Shown here: piece after piece, positions 36,768-48,365 of the stretch
Position numbering within the stretch: position 1 is the stretch's first letter
Layout: every line of letters starts with the position of its first letter
Assembly (NCBI RefSeq): GCF_001423585.1
Contig: NZ_LMOP01000008.1
Span: 1,191,118 to 1,255,117, forward strand
DNA: 64,000 nt
Reading direction: 5' to 3'
Source of the DNA: Xanthomonas sp. Leaf148
Lineage (GTDB): Bacteria > Pseudomonadota > Gammaproteobacteria > Xanthomonadales > Xanthomonadaceae
Notes under the pieces: generated by a model
Databases searched by the model: none
The model's input: the letters and a program-made list of their open reading frames with translations, nothing else
Told to the model about the DNA's origin: nothing
Translations under genes and position numbers: made by a program

Positions 36768-39155
36768 TTACCACTTGTAGTTCACGTTGGCGTACACCAA
36801 CGCACCGTTGAAACCGAACGGCGAGGCGCTGCTGTAAGGCAGGTAGGTGCGCGTGCCCAGCCCGGCTTCCTGACGGTCCGGATACTCGTTGAGCACGTTG
36901 TCGCCACCGACGGTGAAGTTCCAGGCGCCCAGCTTGTAGGAGGCGGCTAGATCCAGCGTCCACTTGGCCGCGTAGGTCTGATCGCTGCCGGCGTTGGTGC
37001 CGAAGGTGCTGAACTCGCCCCAGCGCGTGGCAGTACCGGTAAACGACCAGTTGCCCGGCGCCCAGGTGCCGCCCAGGAAGAACTTGTCGCGCGGCGTGCC
37101 TTCGGTGATACGGCCCAGTTCCGCGCGGCCGATGCGGACTGCATTCGGGTCGATCGCCACCAGCGCTGCCGGGTTGTCGGCGATCTTCTCTACTTCGGTC
37201 TTGTTGTAGTTGTAGCCGCTGGTCAGCTCCGCGCTGCCGCCATCCAGGTTCCAACGGTAGGTGCCGACCGCATCCACGCCCTGGGTCTTGGTGTCCACCG
37301 CGTTGGTGAAATAGCGCCCGCCACCGATACCCGGGAAGCCATTGGCCTGCAGATAGTTACGCGCGGCGATGGAGGTCAGGTTCTCCGATAGCACGACCCG
37401 GTCATCGATATCGATGCGGTACGCATCGACGGTGATGTACAGGTTTTCGACCGGTTGCAACACCACGCCCAGGCCGTAGTTCTTGGATTCCTCGGCCTTC
37501 AGCGGTTCGGCGCCGAGCGCGATGGCGGCCGGGTTGTCGGTGCGGAAGGTGCCGATCTCGAAAGGAATCGCCGTCACCGAGCCGTTGGGCTGGGCCACGT
37601 TGAGGAACTGCGTGGCGATCGACTGGAAGTTCTGCTGCTGCAGCGACGGCGCACGGAAGCCGGTGGAGGCGGTAGCACGCAGCGCCACCTTGTCGGTGAA
37701 CGCATAGCGCAGCGACAGCTTGCCGGTGGCGGTGTCGCCGAAGTCGCTGTACTTCTCGTAGCGCCCGGCCAGGCCGGCCGAGAACTTCTCGGTCAGATCC
37801 GCTTCCAGATCCACATACGCCGAATGGCTGTTGCGGTCGTAGTAGCCGGCATCGGAGAGTTTGAAGCCCGGAAACACCTGCGCGCCAGGAATCAACGCGC
37901 CGTTTGCAGACGGAATACCGCCGTTGGCCGACGAAGCCGCATCGCCAGGCGACTGGTTGAACTTCTCGCCGCGCCATTCCGCACCGAAGGCCAGCGTGAC
38001 CGGGTAGGCCAGGCCCCAATCGAGGGTCTTGGTGAAGTCGGCGTTGAGCACGTTCTGGGTGACTTCCAGCGTACCGGCATGGAAGTCGGTTGGGCTGGTC
38101 ACGCCCAGGCTGTTGTTCAAGCTGTTGCGCACATCGAAGGTGAGATTGTTCTGGCCGTAGTTGTAGCTCAGATCGATGTTCAAGCCGCCTTCGGTGGAGG
38201 TCTTCAAGCCGCCGACCCACGACACGTCCTTGCTGACGTTGTAGATCTGCGGCAGGAAGCCGTCCGGATAGATTTCCGGGCGATTGCGGTTGTCGCCGGC
38301 AAAGCGGAAATAGCCGTTGGACAGCACTTCGCGCCGGCTGACCATGCCGAATGAGTAGAAGGTGAGGTAATCGGTGGGGCTGTATTGGCCATTGAACGAG
38401 ATGGCGCCCTGGTCGATTTCCGGGTCGCCGTAGCGCTGCTCCACGCGGCCGCCGAACGGCAACGCGCGGTTGGTCTGATCCGAATGCCCGGCCTGCGCCG
38501 CCAGATGCACCTTGCCGGTGCCGGCGAAGCTGAAACCGGCGTCGCCGGACAGCTGATACTGCTCGCCGTCGCCAGCGCTGTACTTGCCGTAGCGGCCATT
38601 GACGCTGCCACCTTCACCGCTGCCCTTGAGCACGATGTTGATCACGCCGGCAATCGCATCGGAGCCGTATTGCGCCGACGCACCGTCGCGCAGCACTTCG
38701 ATGCGCTCCACCGCAGCGATCGGGATGGTGTTGAGATCGGCCGGCGACGAGCCACGGCCCTGGGTGTCGTTGAGATTGATCAGCGCAGTGCTGTGATGGC
38801 GCTTGCCGTTGACCAGCACCAGCACCTGATCGGGCGACAGGCCGCGCAGCTGTGCCGGACGCACCGCATCCGAGCCATCGGAGATGGCGGGCCGGGGGAA
38901 ATTGAGCGAGGGGATCGCGCGTGACAGCGCGGTAGCCAACTCGGTGGTACCGGTCGATTCCAGTGCCTGTGGCGAGATGATGTCGATCGGCGATGCCGAT
39001 TCGGCCACGGTGCGGTCGGCCACGCGCGTGCCGGTCACGATCAGCGTGTCGAGGGTTTTCTGGGTGGGAGCTTGCGACTGCGCAACTGCGGTTGAAGCGG
39101 AAAACGACAAGGCAACAACGACAGCGACTGCGAGTGGACTGGACTTGCAATTCAT
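36768..39155 (-). CDS. TonB-dependent receptor, tandem paralogue 2
   Basis: Outer-membrane receptor of 795 residues, paralogue of its two neighbours. Signal peptide residues about 1-25 (ending STAVAQ), KTLDTLIVTGTRVADRTVAE near the TonB box, plug motifs LRGLSPDQVLVLVNGKRHHS and IEVLRDGASAQYGSDAIAGV, and a barrel ending LVYANVNYKW. GGAG lies ten bases before the ATG at 39155. A likely promoter with an overlapping inverted repeat is present upstream (39257-39284), so it may be individually regulated. Ligand is unknown. Confidence 0.9.
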   Translation of the reverse strand: MNCKSSPLAVAVVVALSFSASTAVAQSQAPTQKTLDTLIVTGTRVADRTVAESASPIDIISPQALESTGTTELATALSRAIPSLNFPRPAISDGSDAVRPAQLRGLSPDQVLVLVNGKRHHSTALINLNDTQGRGSSPADLNTIPIAAVERIEVLRDGASAQYGSDAIAGVINIVLKGSGEGGSVNGRYGKYSAGDGEQYQLSGDAGFSFAGTGKVHLAAQAGHSDQTNRALPFGGRVEQRYGDPEIDQGAISFNGQYSPTDYLTFYSFGMVSRREVLSNGYFRFAGDNRNRPEIYPDGFLPQIYNVSKDVSWVGGLKTSTEGGLNIDLSYNYGQNNLTFDVRNSLNNSLGVTSPTDFHAGTLEVTQNVLNADFTKTLDWGLAYPVTLAFGAEWRGEKFNQSPGDAASSANGGIPSANGALIPGAQVFPGFKLSDAGYYDRNSHSAYVDLEADLTEKFSAGLAGRYEKYSDFGDTATGKLSLRYAFTDKVALRATASTGFRAPSLQQQNFQSIATQFLNVAQPNGSVTAIPFEIGTFRTDNPAAIALGAEPLKAEESKNYGLGVVLQPVENLYITVDAYRIDIDDRVVLSENLTSIAARNYLQANGFPGIGGGRYFTNAVDTKTQGVDAVGTYRWNLDGGSAELTSGYNYNKTEVEKIADNPAALVAIDPNAVRIGRAELGRITEGTPRDKFFLGGTWAPGNWSFTGTATRWGEFSTFGTNAGSDQTYAAKWTLDLAASYKLGAWNFTVGGDNVLNEYPDRQEAGLGTRTYLPYSSASPFGFNGALVYANVNYKW

Positions 39156-39256
39156 GCGGTAACAACTCCGAGTGGGGAACGGATGCAGCGCAGTGGGCCC
39201 CCTCCCAGGCCGCGTCCGTTGCGGCAGCTGCGGTACGTTCTCAACCATTAACCACG

Positions 39257-39284
39257 CGTAACCACATGTCAAATTTTGGTTACG
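39257..39284 (-). promoter_or_regulatory. Promoter with overlapping inverted repeat
   Basis: On the minus strand a perfect -35 box TTGACA (39267-39272) is followed after about 17 bases by an AT-rich -10 region. CGTAACCA (39257-39264) and TGGTTACG (39277-39284) form perfect inverted arms around the -35 box, and further TGGTTA copies follow. A repressor binding here would cover the promoter of receptor 2, about 100 bases downstream. The regulator is unknown. Confidence 0.5.
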
Positions 39285-39430
39285 TTCCGCATGCAACTGT
39301 CATCGAACGTATGCTTATGCCAACGTTGTCATCGTGCACCAAAGTGAGGCGTCGATAGCATTTCCCTACGCTGGGCAACGGATTGCGTTGCCCCATTTTG
39401 GGCATCGATACCAGTTATGAAACTTGTGCA

Positions 39431-39856
39431 TCAAAACGTGATCTGCACCGCATCGGCACTGCGTTGCGCAGGACCGTGGAAGACCGCCTCGATGTTGTTG
39501 CCATCCGGGTCGAGCACAAACGCCGCGTAATAACTCGGGTGATAAGGGCGCAAACCCGGCGCGCCGTTGTCGCGCCCACCGTTGGCCAGCGCGGCGTCAT
39601 GGAACGCCTGCACCATCGCAGCGTCGCGCGCCTGGAAGGCCAGATGATGGCGGCCGGTCAACACGCCTTGCGCCACCGTGTCGCGGTTGGAAACGAATAG
39701 TTCGTCGGCCCAGAAGTAGCCATCGCCGTCGCCGCCGATGGGAATGCCCAGGACTTCGAGCACGGCTTGATAGAAGCGGCGGCTTGCCGGCAGGTCGTGC
39801 ACCACCAGATGCAGGTGATCGATCAAGCGGCCGCGACACAGTTGCGATGCTTCCAT
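39431..39856 (-). CDS. Glyoxalase/VOC-family protein
   Basis: Vicinal oxygen chelate-fold protein of 141 residues. It has the paired beta-alpha-beta-beta pattern: HLHLVVHDLPASRRFYQAVL at the start with a metal-type histidine, HHLAFQARDAAMVQAFHDAA in the middle, and AAFVLDPDGNNIEAVFH with a metal-type glutamate at the end. Substrate cannot be told from the sequence; lyases, dioxygenases and resistance proteins share this fold. It stands between receptor 2 and receptor 3 on the same strand but with large gaps, so it is probably its own unit. Confidence 0.82.
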   Translation of the reverse strand: MEASQLCRGRLIDHLHLVVHDLPASRRFYQAVLEVLGIPIGGDGDGYFWADELFVSNRDTVAQGVLTGRHHLAFQARDAAMVQAFHDAALANGGRDNGAPGLRPYHPSYYAAFVLDPDGNNIEAVFHGPAQRSADAVQITF

Positions 39857-40194
39857 TGGCGTGCTCCGGCAATGACAGGAGCACCGGTCTTAGCACGCAC
39901 CGGGCGTACGCCTCGTCATTGCGTTGCCTGAGCTGTGTGGACGCATGGCAGCCAGGCAGCGCACCGAAGCTTGATGGCAAGCCTGCGGTACGCGCGCCGT
40001 GCATATGCCATGCAACGCAGAGCGGTATTCGGTGAGCGGTTGCGCCTGCTTGTGTGTTTGTCATAAGCGCACAAGCGCAGAAACACACACGCCCCGGGCT
40101 GGCCGGGGCGTGTGGTCGAACATCGATGTCGGTACTGCAGCATCAGCGTGCAGCGCGTTCCATCGTCAGCCGTCGCTAGCGGCGTTGGCCGTGT
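39857..40194. other. Intergenic, no gene seen
   Basis: Nothing coding is supported. A CGCTAGCG-centred dyad near 40171-40184 may end receptor 3 transcription. The rest should hold the promoter of the glyoxalase-fold gene. Confidence 0.4.
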
Positions 40195-42573
40195 TTACCA
40201 GCGGTAGTTGATCCGCCCGTAGACATAGGCACCGTTGAAGCCGAACGGCGACAGATTGCTATACGCAAACTGCCCGCTGGTGGAGTTGGCGAAGTTGTTC
40301 TCGTCCGGATACTCGTCCAGCAGGTTGTCTGCGCCCAGCGTGAGCGTCCAGCGATCGACCTTATAGCTGGCCGAGGCATCCACCACCCACTTGGCACCGA
40401 AGGTCTGGTCGTTGATCGCCGCCGCCGGGCGCGTGCTGTATTCGCCGTAGCGGGTGGCGCCCAGCGCCAGCGTCCAGTGCTCGGAATTCCAGCTGCCGTT
40501 GACCAGGAACTTGTCGCGCGGGAAGCCTTCTTCGATGCGCCCACGCTCGGTGCGGTCGATGCGCTCCAGGCTCAGCCCGTTGGCCGACAACGCCGCCGGA
40601 TTGGCCGCCACATTGCGCACGTCCGTTTCGGAGTAGTTGTAACCGGCGGTCAGGTCCACGCTGCTGGCGGCCAGCTGCCAGCGGTAGCTGCCGACCACGT
40701 CCACACCACGGGTGCGCGTATCCACCGCGTTGGTGAAGTAGCGCCCGCCGTTGATGCCGAAGATGCCCTGTGCTTCCAGCAGGCTGCGCACGCCGGCACC
40801 GGTGAGGTTGGACGACAGCACGATGCGGTCGTCCACGTCGATCTGGTAGGCATCGATGGTGAGGTAGAGCGCATCGGTGGGCTGCAACACCAGGCCCAGG
40901 CTGTAGGACAGCGAGGTTTCCGCATCCAGCGGTTCGGCACCGAAGGCGCGCGCCACGTTGCTGTCGGCCGGGAAGGTGCGGATTTCGAACGGATTGGGGT
41001 TGCCGGCCAGGAAGGTGGTGCTGGTGGACTGGAAATACTGCTGCGCCAGCGACGGTGCGCGGAAGCCCGAGGCCACCGTGCCGCGCAACGCGATCTTGTC
41101 GGTGAACGCATAGCGCCCCGACAACTTGCCCGAGGCCTGGCTGCCGAAGTCGTCATAGTCTTCGTAGCGGCCGGCCAGGCCGGCGGAGAACTTGTCGGTG
41201 AAATCGGCTTCCAGGTCGGCGTACAGCGCATAGCTGTTGCGCGAATACTGGCCCGACACGCTGGGGGCGAATCCGCCGAAGCCCTGCGCGCCGCCGGCCA
41301 GCGTGCCGGCCTGCAAGTAGGAGCCCACTTCGCCCGGCGACTGGTTCCATTTTTCGTTGCGGTATTCGGCGCCGAAGGCCACTGTCACCGGATACGCCAG
41401 GCCCCAGTCGAAACCGCGCTTGACGTCCAGGTTGACGATGCTCTGCGTGGTCTCCAACGCGCCGTCGTAGAACGACGTCGGCGAGGTCGGCCCCAGGCTC
41501 ACGTTGAGCGTGTTGCGGGTGTGGAAATCGATGCGGTTGTAGCCGTAGTTGTAGCTGGCGTCCCAGTCCCAACCGCTGGCGGTGGAGCCGCGCACGCCGG
41601 CCACCAGCGAGCGGTCCTTGGCATAGCTCTGGATCTCCGGCAAAAAGCCCTGCGGGTAGATCGACAGGATGTTCTGGCTGCTGCCTGGCGCGCGGAAGAA
41701 CGCGAACGAGGTGATATCGCGGTTGCTGGCGGTGGCGAACGCGTAGCCGGTGATGCTGTCGCTGAACTGGTATTCGGTATTGAGCGAGGCGGCCTGCGCA
41801 TTGACGTCGGGGTCGCCGATCTTGAATGCCTTCTGGCCCACGGCCGGCTGCGACACGCTGGGTGCGCCGGCATAGCCGCGGGCGCGGTCGGTGGGGTCCT
41901 GCTGATTGAGCTGGGCGGCCACATGCAGCCAGCCGCGGTCGCCGCCGTAGGCCACGCCGGTGTCGCCGGACAGCTCGTAGTTGTTACCGTCGCCGGCCGA
42001 ATACTGGCCGAACCCGGCCTGCAGGCTGCCGCCCTTTTCCGCGCCCTTGAGCACGATGTTGACCACGCCGGCGATGGCATCGGAGCCGTATTGCGCCGAC
42101 GCGCCGTCGCGCAGCACTTCCACCCGCGCGATCGCCGCCACCGGGATGGTGTTCAGATCCACCGCCGCCGCGCCGCGGCCGATGGTGCCGTTGAGATTGA
42201 GCAGCGACGAGGTATGGCGGCGCTTGCCATTGACCAGCACCAGTACCTGATCGGGCGACAGGCCGCGCAGCTGGGCCGGGCGGATCGCGCTGGTGCCGTC
42301 GCTCAGCGCCGGGCGCGGGAAGTTCAGCGACGGCAGCGCGCGCGCCAGCGCGGTCGCCAGTTCCGGGGTGCCGGTGGCCTGTAGCGACTCGGCGCTGATA
42401 ATGTCGATCGGCGATTGCGACTCGGCCACGGTGCGGTCGGCCACGCGGGTGCCGGTGACGATCACCGTATCCAGGGTATTGGCGGTGGCCGGCGCGGCGT
42501 CTTGCGCCAGGGCGGGAGAAGCAAGCAGTGCAGCGACCACGGCGGTCGCAAGCAAGGACAGGGGGTGGTTCAT
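40195..42573 (-). CDS. TonB-dependent receptor, tandem paralogue 3
   Basis: Outer-membrane receptor of 792 residues, the third paralogue. Signal peptide MNHPLSLLATAVVAALLASP ending ALAQ; NTLDTVIVTGTRVADRTVAE; plug motifs LRGLSPDQVLVLVNGKRRHT and VEVLRDGASAQYGSDAIAGV; barrel ending YVYGRINYRW. GGAG lies five bases before the ATG at 42573. It is divergent from the ABC-F gene to its right. Receptors 2 and 3 look closer to each other than to receptor 1. Ligand is unknown. Confidence 0.9.
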   Translation of the reverse strand: MNHPLSLLATAVVAALLASPALAQDAAPATANTLDTVIVTGTRVADRTVAESQSPIDIISAESLQATGTPELATALARALPSLNFPRPALSDGTSAIRPAQLRGLSPDQVLVLVNGKRRHTSSLLNLNGTIGRGAAAVDLNTIPVAAIARVEVLRDGASAQYGSDAIAGVVNIVLKGAEKGGSLQAGFGQYSAGDGNNYELSGDTGVAYGGDRGWLHVAAQLNQQDPTDRARGYAGAPSVSQPAVGQKAFKIGDPDVNAQAASLNTEYQFSDSITGYAFATASNRDITSFAFFRAPGSSQNILSIYPQGFLPEIQSYAKDRSLVAGVRGSTASGWDWDASYNYGYNRIDFHTRNTLNVSLGPTSPTSFYDGALETTQSIVNLDVKRGFDWGLAYPVTVAFGAEYRNEKWNQSPGEVGSYLQAGTLAGGAQGFGGFAPSVSGQYSRNSYALYADLEADFTDKFSAGLAGRYEDYDDFGSQASGKLSGRYAFTDKIALRGTVASGFRAPSLAQQYFQSTSTTFLAGNPNPFEIRTFPADSNVARAFGAEPLDAETSLSYSLGLVLQPTDALYLTIDAYQIDVDDRIVLSSNLTGAGVRSLLEAQGIFGINGGRYFTNAVDTRTRGVDVVGSYRWQLAASSVDLTAGYNYSETDVRNVAANPAALSANGLSLERIDRTERGRIEEGFPRDKFLVNGSWNSEHWTLALGATRYGEYSTRPAAAINDQTFGAKWVVDASASYKVDRWTLTLGADNLLDEYPDENNFANSTSGQFAYSNLSPFGFNGAYVYGRINYRW

Positions 42574-42754
42574 GACAACTCCGAAAACGGCAGCCCAAGC
42601 GGGGCCAACTAGACTGGGCGGGTGGCGATCACGGCCGTGCGAAGCGCGCGTGTCGTTCAACCTGAAGGCGCTAATTATTCGTTAACGCTAGAATGGCGTC
42701 GCAGGAATGCTGCTCATCTGCTCATTCCTTTTCGTTCTATCGGACTGTCCATCA

Positions 42755-44614
<1,860 letters not shown>

Positions 44615-44664
44615 CGCGCAGGCGTTACGATGCGTGTCGGGCCAAGCACAAGGAAGGAGCGAAC

Positions 44665-45162
44665 ATGATCAGCGCCACCATCAGTCTGGAAGACCACCTG
44701 GCCGCACAGCGCCTGCATGCGCGGCAGACGGGCAAGCTGTTGATCGTGATCCTGGTGGTCCTGCTGCTGATCGGGGCGGGCATGCTGCAACTGATCGGGG
44801 CCAGCGAAATCATCGGGTCGGTGCTGCTCGGCGGCGGTGGCGGCGGCTTGATCGGCCTGGCCGTGTTGCACGCGTGGGGCTTGCCGCGAAAGATCAAACG
44901 CCTGCACGCCCAGCAGGCCTCGCTGCGGTATGCCTATACGTTTGCGTGGGACGAGAGCGGGCTGGAGATCACCTGGGTGGACGGGCGGCTGCGCCGGCCC
45001 TGGTCCGATTACATCCGCTACCGCGAGAACGAGCGCGTGCTGCTGCTGTATCACAACGACCGCTTGTTCGAGCTGTTCGCCCCGCACTGGTTCGCCGACC
45101 AGGCGCACTACGAGGCATTTCGCCGCGTGGCGGTGCAGGGGATCGAGGCGGCGCGCCGCTGA
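44665..45162 (+). CDS. YcxB-like membrane protein
   Basis: This 165-residue protein has two hydrophobic segments (about residues 25-70: LLIVILVVLLLIGAGML and a glycine-rich IIGSVLLGGGGGGLIGLAVL). A C-terminal part follows with YTFAWDESGLEITW and LLLYHNDRLFELFAPHWF, the pattern of YcxB-like proteins. Their function is unknown. The ATG has AAGGAGC in good position. It follows the ABC-F gene by 50 bases and may be co-transcribed. Confidence 0.75.
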   Translation: MISATISLEDHLAAQRLHARQTGKLLIVILVVLLLIGAGMLQLIGASEIIGSVLLGGGGGGLIGLAVLHAWGLPRKIKRLHAQQASLRYAYTFAWDESGLEITWVDGRLRRPWSDYIRYRENERVLLLYHNDRLFELFAPHWFADQAHYEAFRRVAVQGIEAARR

Positions 45163-45180
45163 GCGGCACCTTGAGCTCGC

Positions 45181-46056
45181 TTAACCGGAGCGCTGTTGCT
45201 CTGCCATCAGCCAATCGCGCAGTCGCGTGTCGGCATCGCTCTCCGGGCGCGAGCGCAGCCGGGTGAGCCAGTAGCGCCCGGCGTCGATCTGGATCGGGAA
45301 TGGGCACACCAGGCGCCCCGCGTCGAGATCCTGGCGAAACATCGGCAACGGCAGCAACGCCACGCCGCTCCCGGCCGCCGCCACGCTGGCCAGGGTCAAC
45401 GACGAATCGAACATCGCCCCGCGTGCGGGAACCTCGGCCACGCCCGCCGCGCGAAACCACTGCGGCCATTCGTCCAGGCGGTACGAGCGCAATAACGGCA
45501 GCTGCGCCAGATCGGCCGGCGTGCGCAAGCCACGCGCCATGCTGGGTGCACAGACTGGTGCAAACGGTGCCTCCATCAGCGCCTGCGCGATCTGGCCCTG
45601 CCAGTCGCCGTCGCCGAAACGGATTGCCAGATCCAGTCCTTCGCCGGCCAGATCGACCCGGTTGTTGTGGGTGGACAGGCGCAATTCGATATCCGGATGC
45701 GCGGCATGAAACGCCGGCAATCGCGGCAGCAGCCAGCCGGTGGCGAAGGTGCCCACCACGCCCACGCTGAGCACTTCGCGATAGCGCCCATCGGCAAAGC
45801 GCTCCAGGGTGGCGGCGATGCGGTCGAAGGCCTCGCCGAGCACCGGTGCCAGCGCCGCCCCTTCGTCGGTGAGCGCCACGCCGCGTGGCAGGCGGTGAAA
45901 CAGGCTGGTGCCCAGCTGCTGTTCCAATGCCTTGATCTGGTGGCTGAGCGCGGCCTGGCTCACGCACAACTCGCCGGCTGCGCGGGTCAGGTTCTGATGA
46001 CGTGCGGCCGCCTCGAAGGCGCGCAGGGCATTGAGTGGAAGGCGAGGGCGGGGCAT
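45181..46056 (-). CDS. ampR: LysR-family regulator AmpR
   Basis: LysR-type regulator of 291 residues. The N-terminus PRPRLPLNALRAFEAAARHQ is the characteristic start of the AmpR/GcvA group, with helix-turn-helix NLTRAAGELCVSQAALSHQI. The rest is the substrate-binding domain (VGVVGTFATGWLLPRLPAF, LASVAAAGSGVALLPLPMF). It is divergent from a class A beta-lactamase gene 100 bases away, the classical ampR-bla arrangement, so it should induce bla in response to cell-wall muropeptides. The intergenic TTAGTTCAATTCATG might contain the binding site. Confidence 0.88.
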   Translation of the reverse strand: MPRPRLPLNALRAFEAAARHQNLTRAAGELCVSQAALSHQIKALEQQLGTSLFHRLPRGVALTDEGAALAPVLGEAFDRIAATLERFADGRYREVLSVGVVGTFATGWLLPRLPAFHAAHPDIELRLSTHNNRVDLAGEGLDLAIRFGDGDWQGQIAQALMEAPFAPVCAPSMARGLRTPADLAQLPLLRSYRLDEWPQWFRAAGVAEVPARGAMFDSSLTLASVAAAGSGVALLPLPMFRQDLDAGRLVCPFPIQIDAGRYWLTRLRSRPESDADTRLRDWLMAEQQRSG

Positions 46057-46156
46057 GCGTAGAGATTAGTTCAATTCATGTCAGGGATCGAAACATCGCG
46101 ATGGTCGGCTGCTTCGTGCGCATCGATACTGCGGGCTCCCTCAAGGAAGCAGACAC

Positions 46157-47050
46157 ATGGTGAATCGGCGAGAGTTCTTATGCGCAACTGGCGCGGGCAT
46201 GCTGTTTGCGGCGTCCCGGCCCGCACGGGCGCTCAGCCCGGTGGTGACGGTGGACGGCCTGCTGCGGGCGCAATGGGCGGAAATCGAACGTGGCACCGGC
46301 GGTCGCCTGGGCATCAGCTTGCTCGACAGCGCCACCGGATGGCGCATCGGGCAGCGCGAGAACGAGCGCTTTCCGATGTGCAGCACCTTCAAATTTGTAT
46401 TGGCTGCCGCGGTATTGCAGCAGGTGGACCGCGGCAAGCTGCCGTTGGCGCAACCGGTCAAGATCGGTGCCTCGGACATGCTGTCGCATGCGCCGGTGAC
46501 CGAGCGCCATGTCGGCAGCGCGCTGAGTGTCGGCGAACTATGCCGGGCCACGATGATCTATAGCGACAACCCGGCCGCCAACCTGTTGTTCCCACTGGTC
46601 GGCGGCCCGCCCGGCGTGACCGCCTTCTTGCGCAGCATCGGCGATGCCAAGACCCGCAGTGACCGCTACGAGCCGGAGATGAATGGGTTCGCCCCCGGCG
46701 AGCCGCGCGATACCACCACCCCGGCGGCAATGGCGTCCACGCTGCGCACGCTGCTGCTCGGCGATGCCCTGCAACCTGCCTCGCGCAAGCAGCTGACCGA
46801 CTGGATGATCGACAACCGCACCGGCGACGATTGCCTGCGTGCAGGGCTCACGCGCGACTGGAAGATCGGCGACAAGACCGGCAGCAACGGCACCGACACC
46901 CGCAACGACATCGCGATCCTGTGGCCGCCAAAGGGTAGGGCGCCGCTGTTGCTGACGACGTATTTGAACGGCGCCAAGGTCGACGATGCTGGGCGCGATG
47001 CGGCGTTGAAGGCGGTTGCGGTGGCGGTGCGGGAGACGCTCGCGCCTTGA
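46157..47050 (+). CDS. bla: Class A beta-lactamase
   Basis: Serine beta-lactamase of 297 residues that hydrolyses penicillins and related drugs in the periplasm. It starts with a twin-arginine-type signal (NRREFLCATGAGMLFAAS, cleavage after ARA). Active-site motifs are complete: STFK at 76-79, SDN at 136-138, EPEMN at 172-176 (general-base glutamate) and KTG at 240-242. A cysteine just before the nucleophile motif (Cys75) is present, but no partner at the position after KTG where carbapenemases have one. Divergent from ampR. The spectrum cannot be read reliably from the sequence. Confidence 0.95.
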   Translation: MVNRREFLCATGAGMLFAASRPARALSPVVTVDGLLRAQWAEIERGTGGRLGISLLDSATGWRIGQRENERFPMCSTFKFVLAAAVLQQVDRGKLPLAQPVKIGASDMLSHAPVTERHVGSALSVGELCRATMIYSDNPAANLLFPLVGGPPGVTAFLRSIGDAKTRSDRYEPEMNGFAPGEPRDTTTPAAMASTLRTLLLGDALQPASRKQLTDWMIDNRTGDDCLRAGLTRDWKIGDKTGSNGTDTRNDIAILWPPKGRAPLLLTTYLNGAKVDDAGRDAALKAVAVAVRETLAP

Positions 47051-47305
47051 GTGCCGCGACGCGGCGATTCCGCGCGGTTGGGGTGTCGCTATCGCGCCGT
47101 TCGGCGCGCGTGGCAGTCCAGTGGATGCCGCCGCTGGCTGGCGGCATCGCGCACTGCCCGCCGTGCGCGGTAGCCGCGCCCGCGTTGCCGATCACGACAT
47201 CCAGTCCTCGGCGCATGCGCGGCCAGGCCTGTGGTCGCACCTCCCGCGCGTTCCACGCATCGCATCCGCTTCTATCCCATCCTCGCCACCCACTGGATCA
47301 GCACA

Positions 47306-48280
47306 ATGCGTACTCCCCTCTTTTTGGCGGTCGTCGCCGCCGCACTTGCGCTCGCGCATGGATCGGCGAAGGCGCAGATCTGGCAACCGGCACCGGGCCA
47401 TGTGCAGGTGCCGATCTGGCCTGGCAAGGTGCCCAATGGGTTGCCGCATCCGAAACCGGAATCGGTCGGTCCCGGCCCGGGGCGTCCGTGGTGGCCCAGG
47501 GCCAACGATGTCAGCCGGCCGACGATGACGGTGTATGCGCCCACGGGCCGCAACACCGGTGCGGCGGTGCTGGTGTTCCCCGGTGGTGGCTATCAAGTCC
47601 TGGCCATGGATCTGGAAGGCACGGAGATCTGCGATTGGCTGACCTCGCGCGGCATCACTTGTGTGTTGCTGAAGTACCGCGTACCCAACTCGGGGCCGAC
47701 CTGGGTCAACGGCGGCCGCTACTATCCGAAGGTACAGACCGCGCTGCAGGACGCGCAGCGCACGCTGGGACTGGTGCGCCTGCATGCGGTGGAGTGGCGG
47801 ATCGATCCGCACAAGGTCGGGGTGATCGGGTTTTCCGCCGGCGGGCATCTGGTCGCCGCGGCCAGCACGCATTTCGCAAAGCGCACCTATCAGCCGGTGG
47901 ACGCGGCGGATGCGGAAAGTTGCCGTCCCGATTTTGCCATCGCGGTCTATCCGGGCCATCTGTGGGCGCACGAAGATGAGGATCATGCCAAGCGCGATCC
48001 AACCCACCTACAGCTGCGTCCAGACATCACCGTGAGCGCCGATACCCCGCCGACCTTTCTGCTGCAGGCCGAGGACGACGAGGTGGATGGGGTAACGCAG
48101 TCGCTGGCTTACTACGTTGCGCTGAAGCAGGTCGGCGTGCCGACGGAAATGCATCTCTACGCGCAGGGCGGGCATGCCTTCGGCCTGCGCGCCAAGGAGC
48201 TGCCGATCGCGCACTGGCCAAGTCTGGTGGAGACGTGGCTGGGGACTATCGGCGTGTTGGCCCCGGCCGCAGGGCACTGA
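47306..48280 (+). CDS. Secreted alpha/beta-hydrolase esterase
   Basis: Esterase of 324 residues with a Sec signal peptide (MRTPLFLAVVAAALALAHGS, cleavage near AKA). The alpha/beta hydrolase core has VFPGGGYQVLAMDLEG (oxyanion-type loop), the nucleophile elbow GVIGFSAGGHLVA, PTFLLQAEDDEVDGV with the aspartate, and YAQGGHAFG with the histidine. The pattern fits the acetyl-esterase/BD-FAE group, some of which act on acetylated plant polysaccharides. Substrate is inferred only. It converges with the phospholipase gene, 85 bases apart. Confidence 0.85.
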   Translation: MRTPLFLAVVAAALALAHGSAKAQIWQPAPGHVQVPIWPGKVPNGLPHPKPESVGPGPGRPWWPRANDVSRPTMTVYAPTGRNTGAAVLVFPGGGYQVLAMDLEGTEICDWLTSRGITCVLLKYRVPNSGPTWVNGGRYYPKVQTALQDAQRTLGLVRLHAVEWRIDPHKVGVIGFSAGGHLVAAASTHFAKRTYQPVDAADAESCRPDFAIAVYPGHLWAHEDEDHAKRDPTHLQLRPDITVSADTPPTFLLQAEDDEVDGVTQSLAYYVALKQVGVPTEMHLYAQGGHAFGLRAKELPIAHWPSLVETWLGTIGVLAPAAGH

Positions 48281-48365
48281 CCCCCGCTGCCCTGCTTGCA
48301 CGGAGTGACCTTCGCTCGCGATCCCGCACTGCGCGCAGCCTTCGCACGGCGCAAGGCCGCACGGC

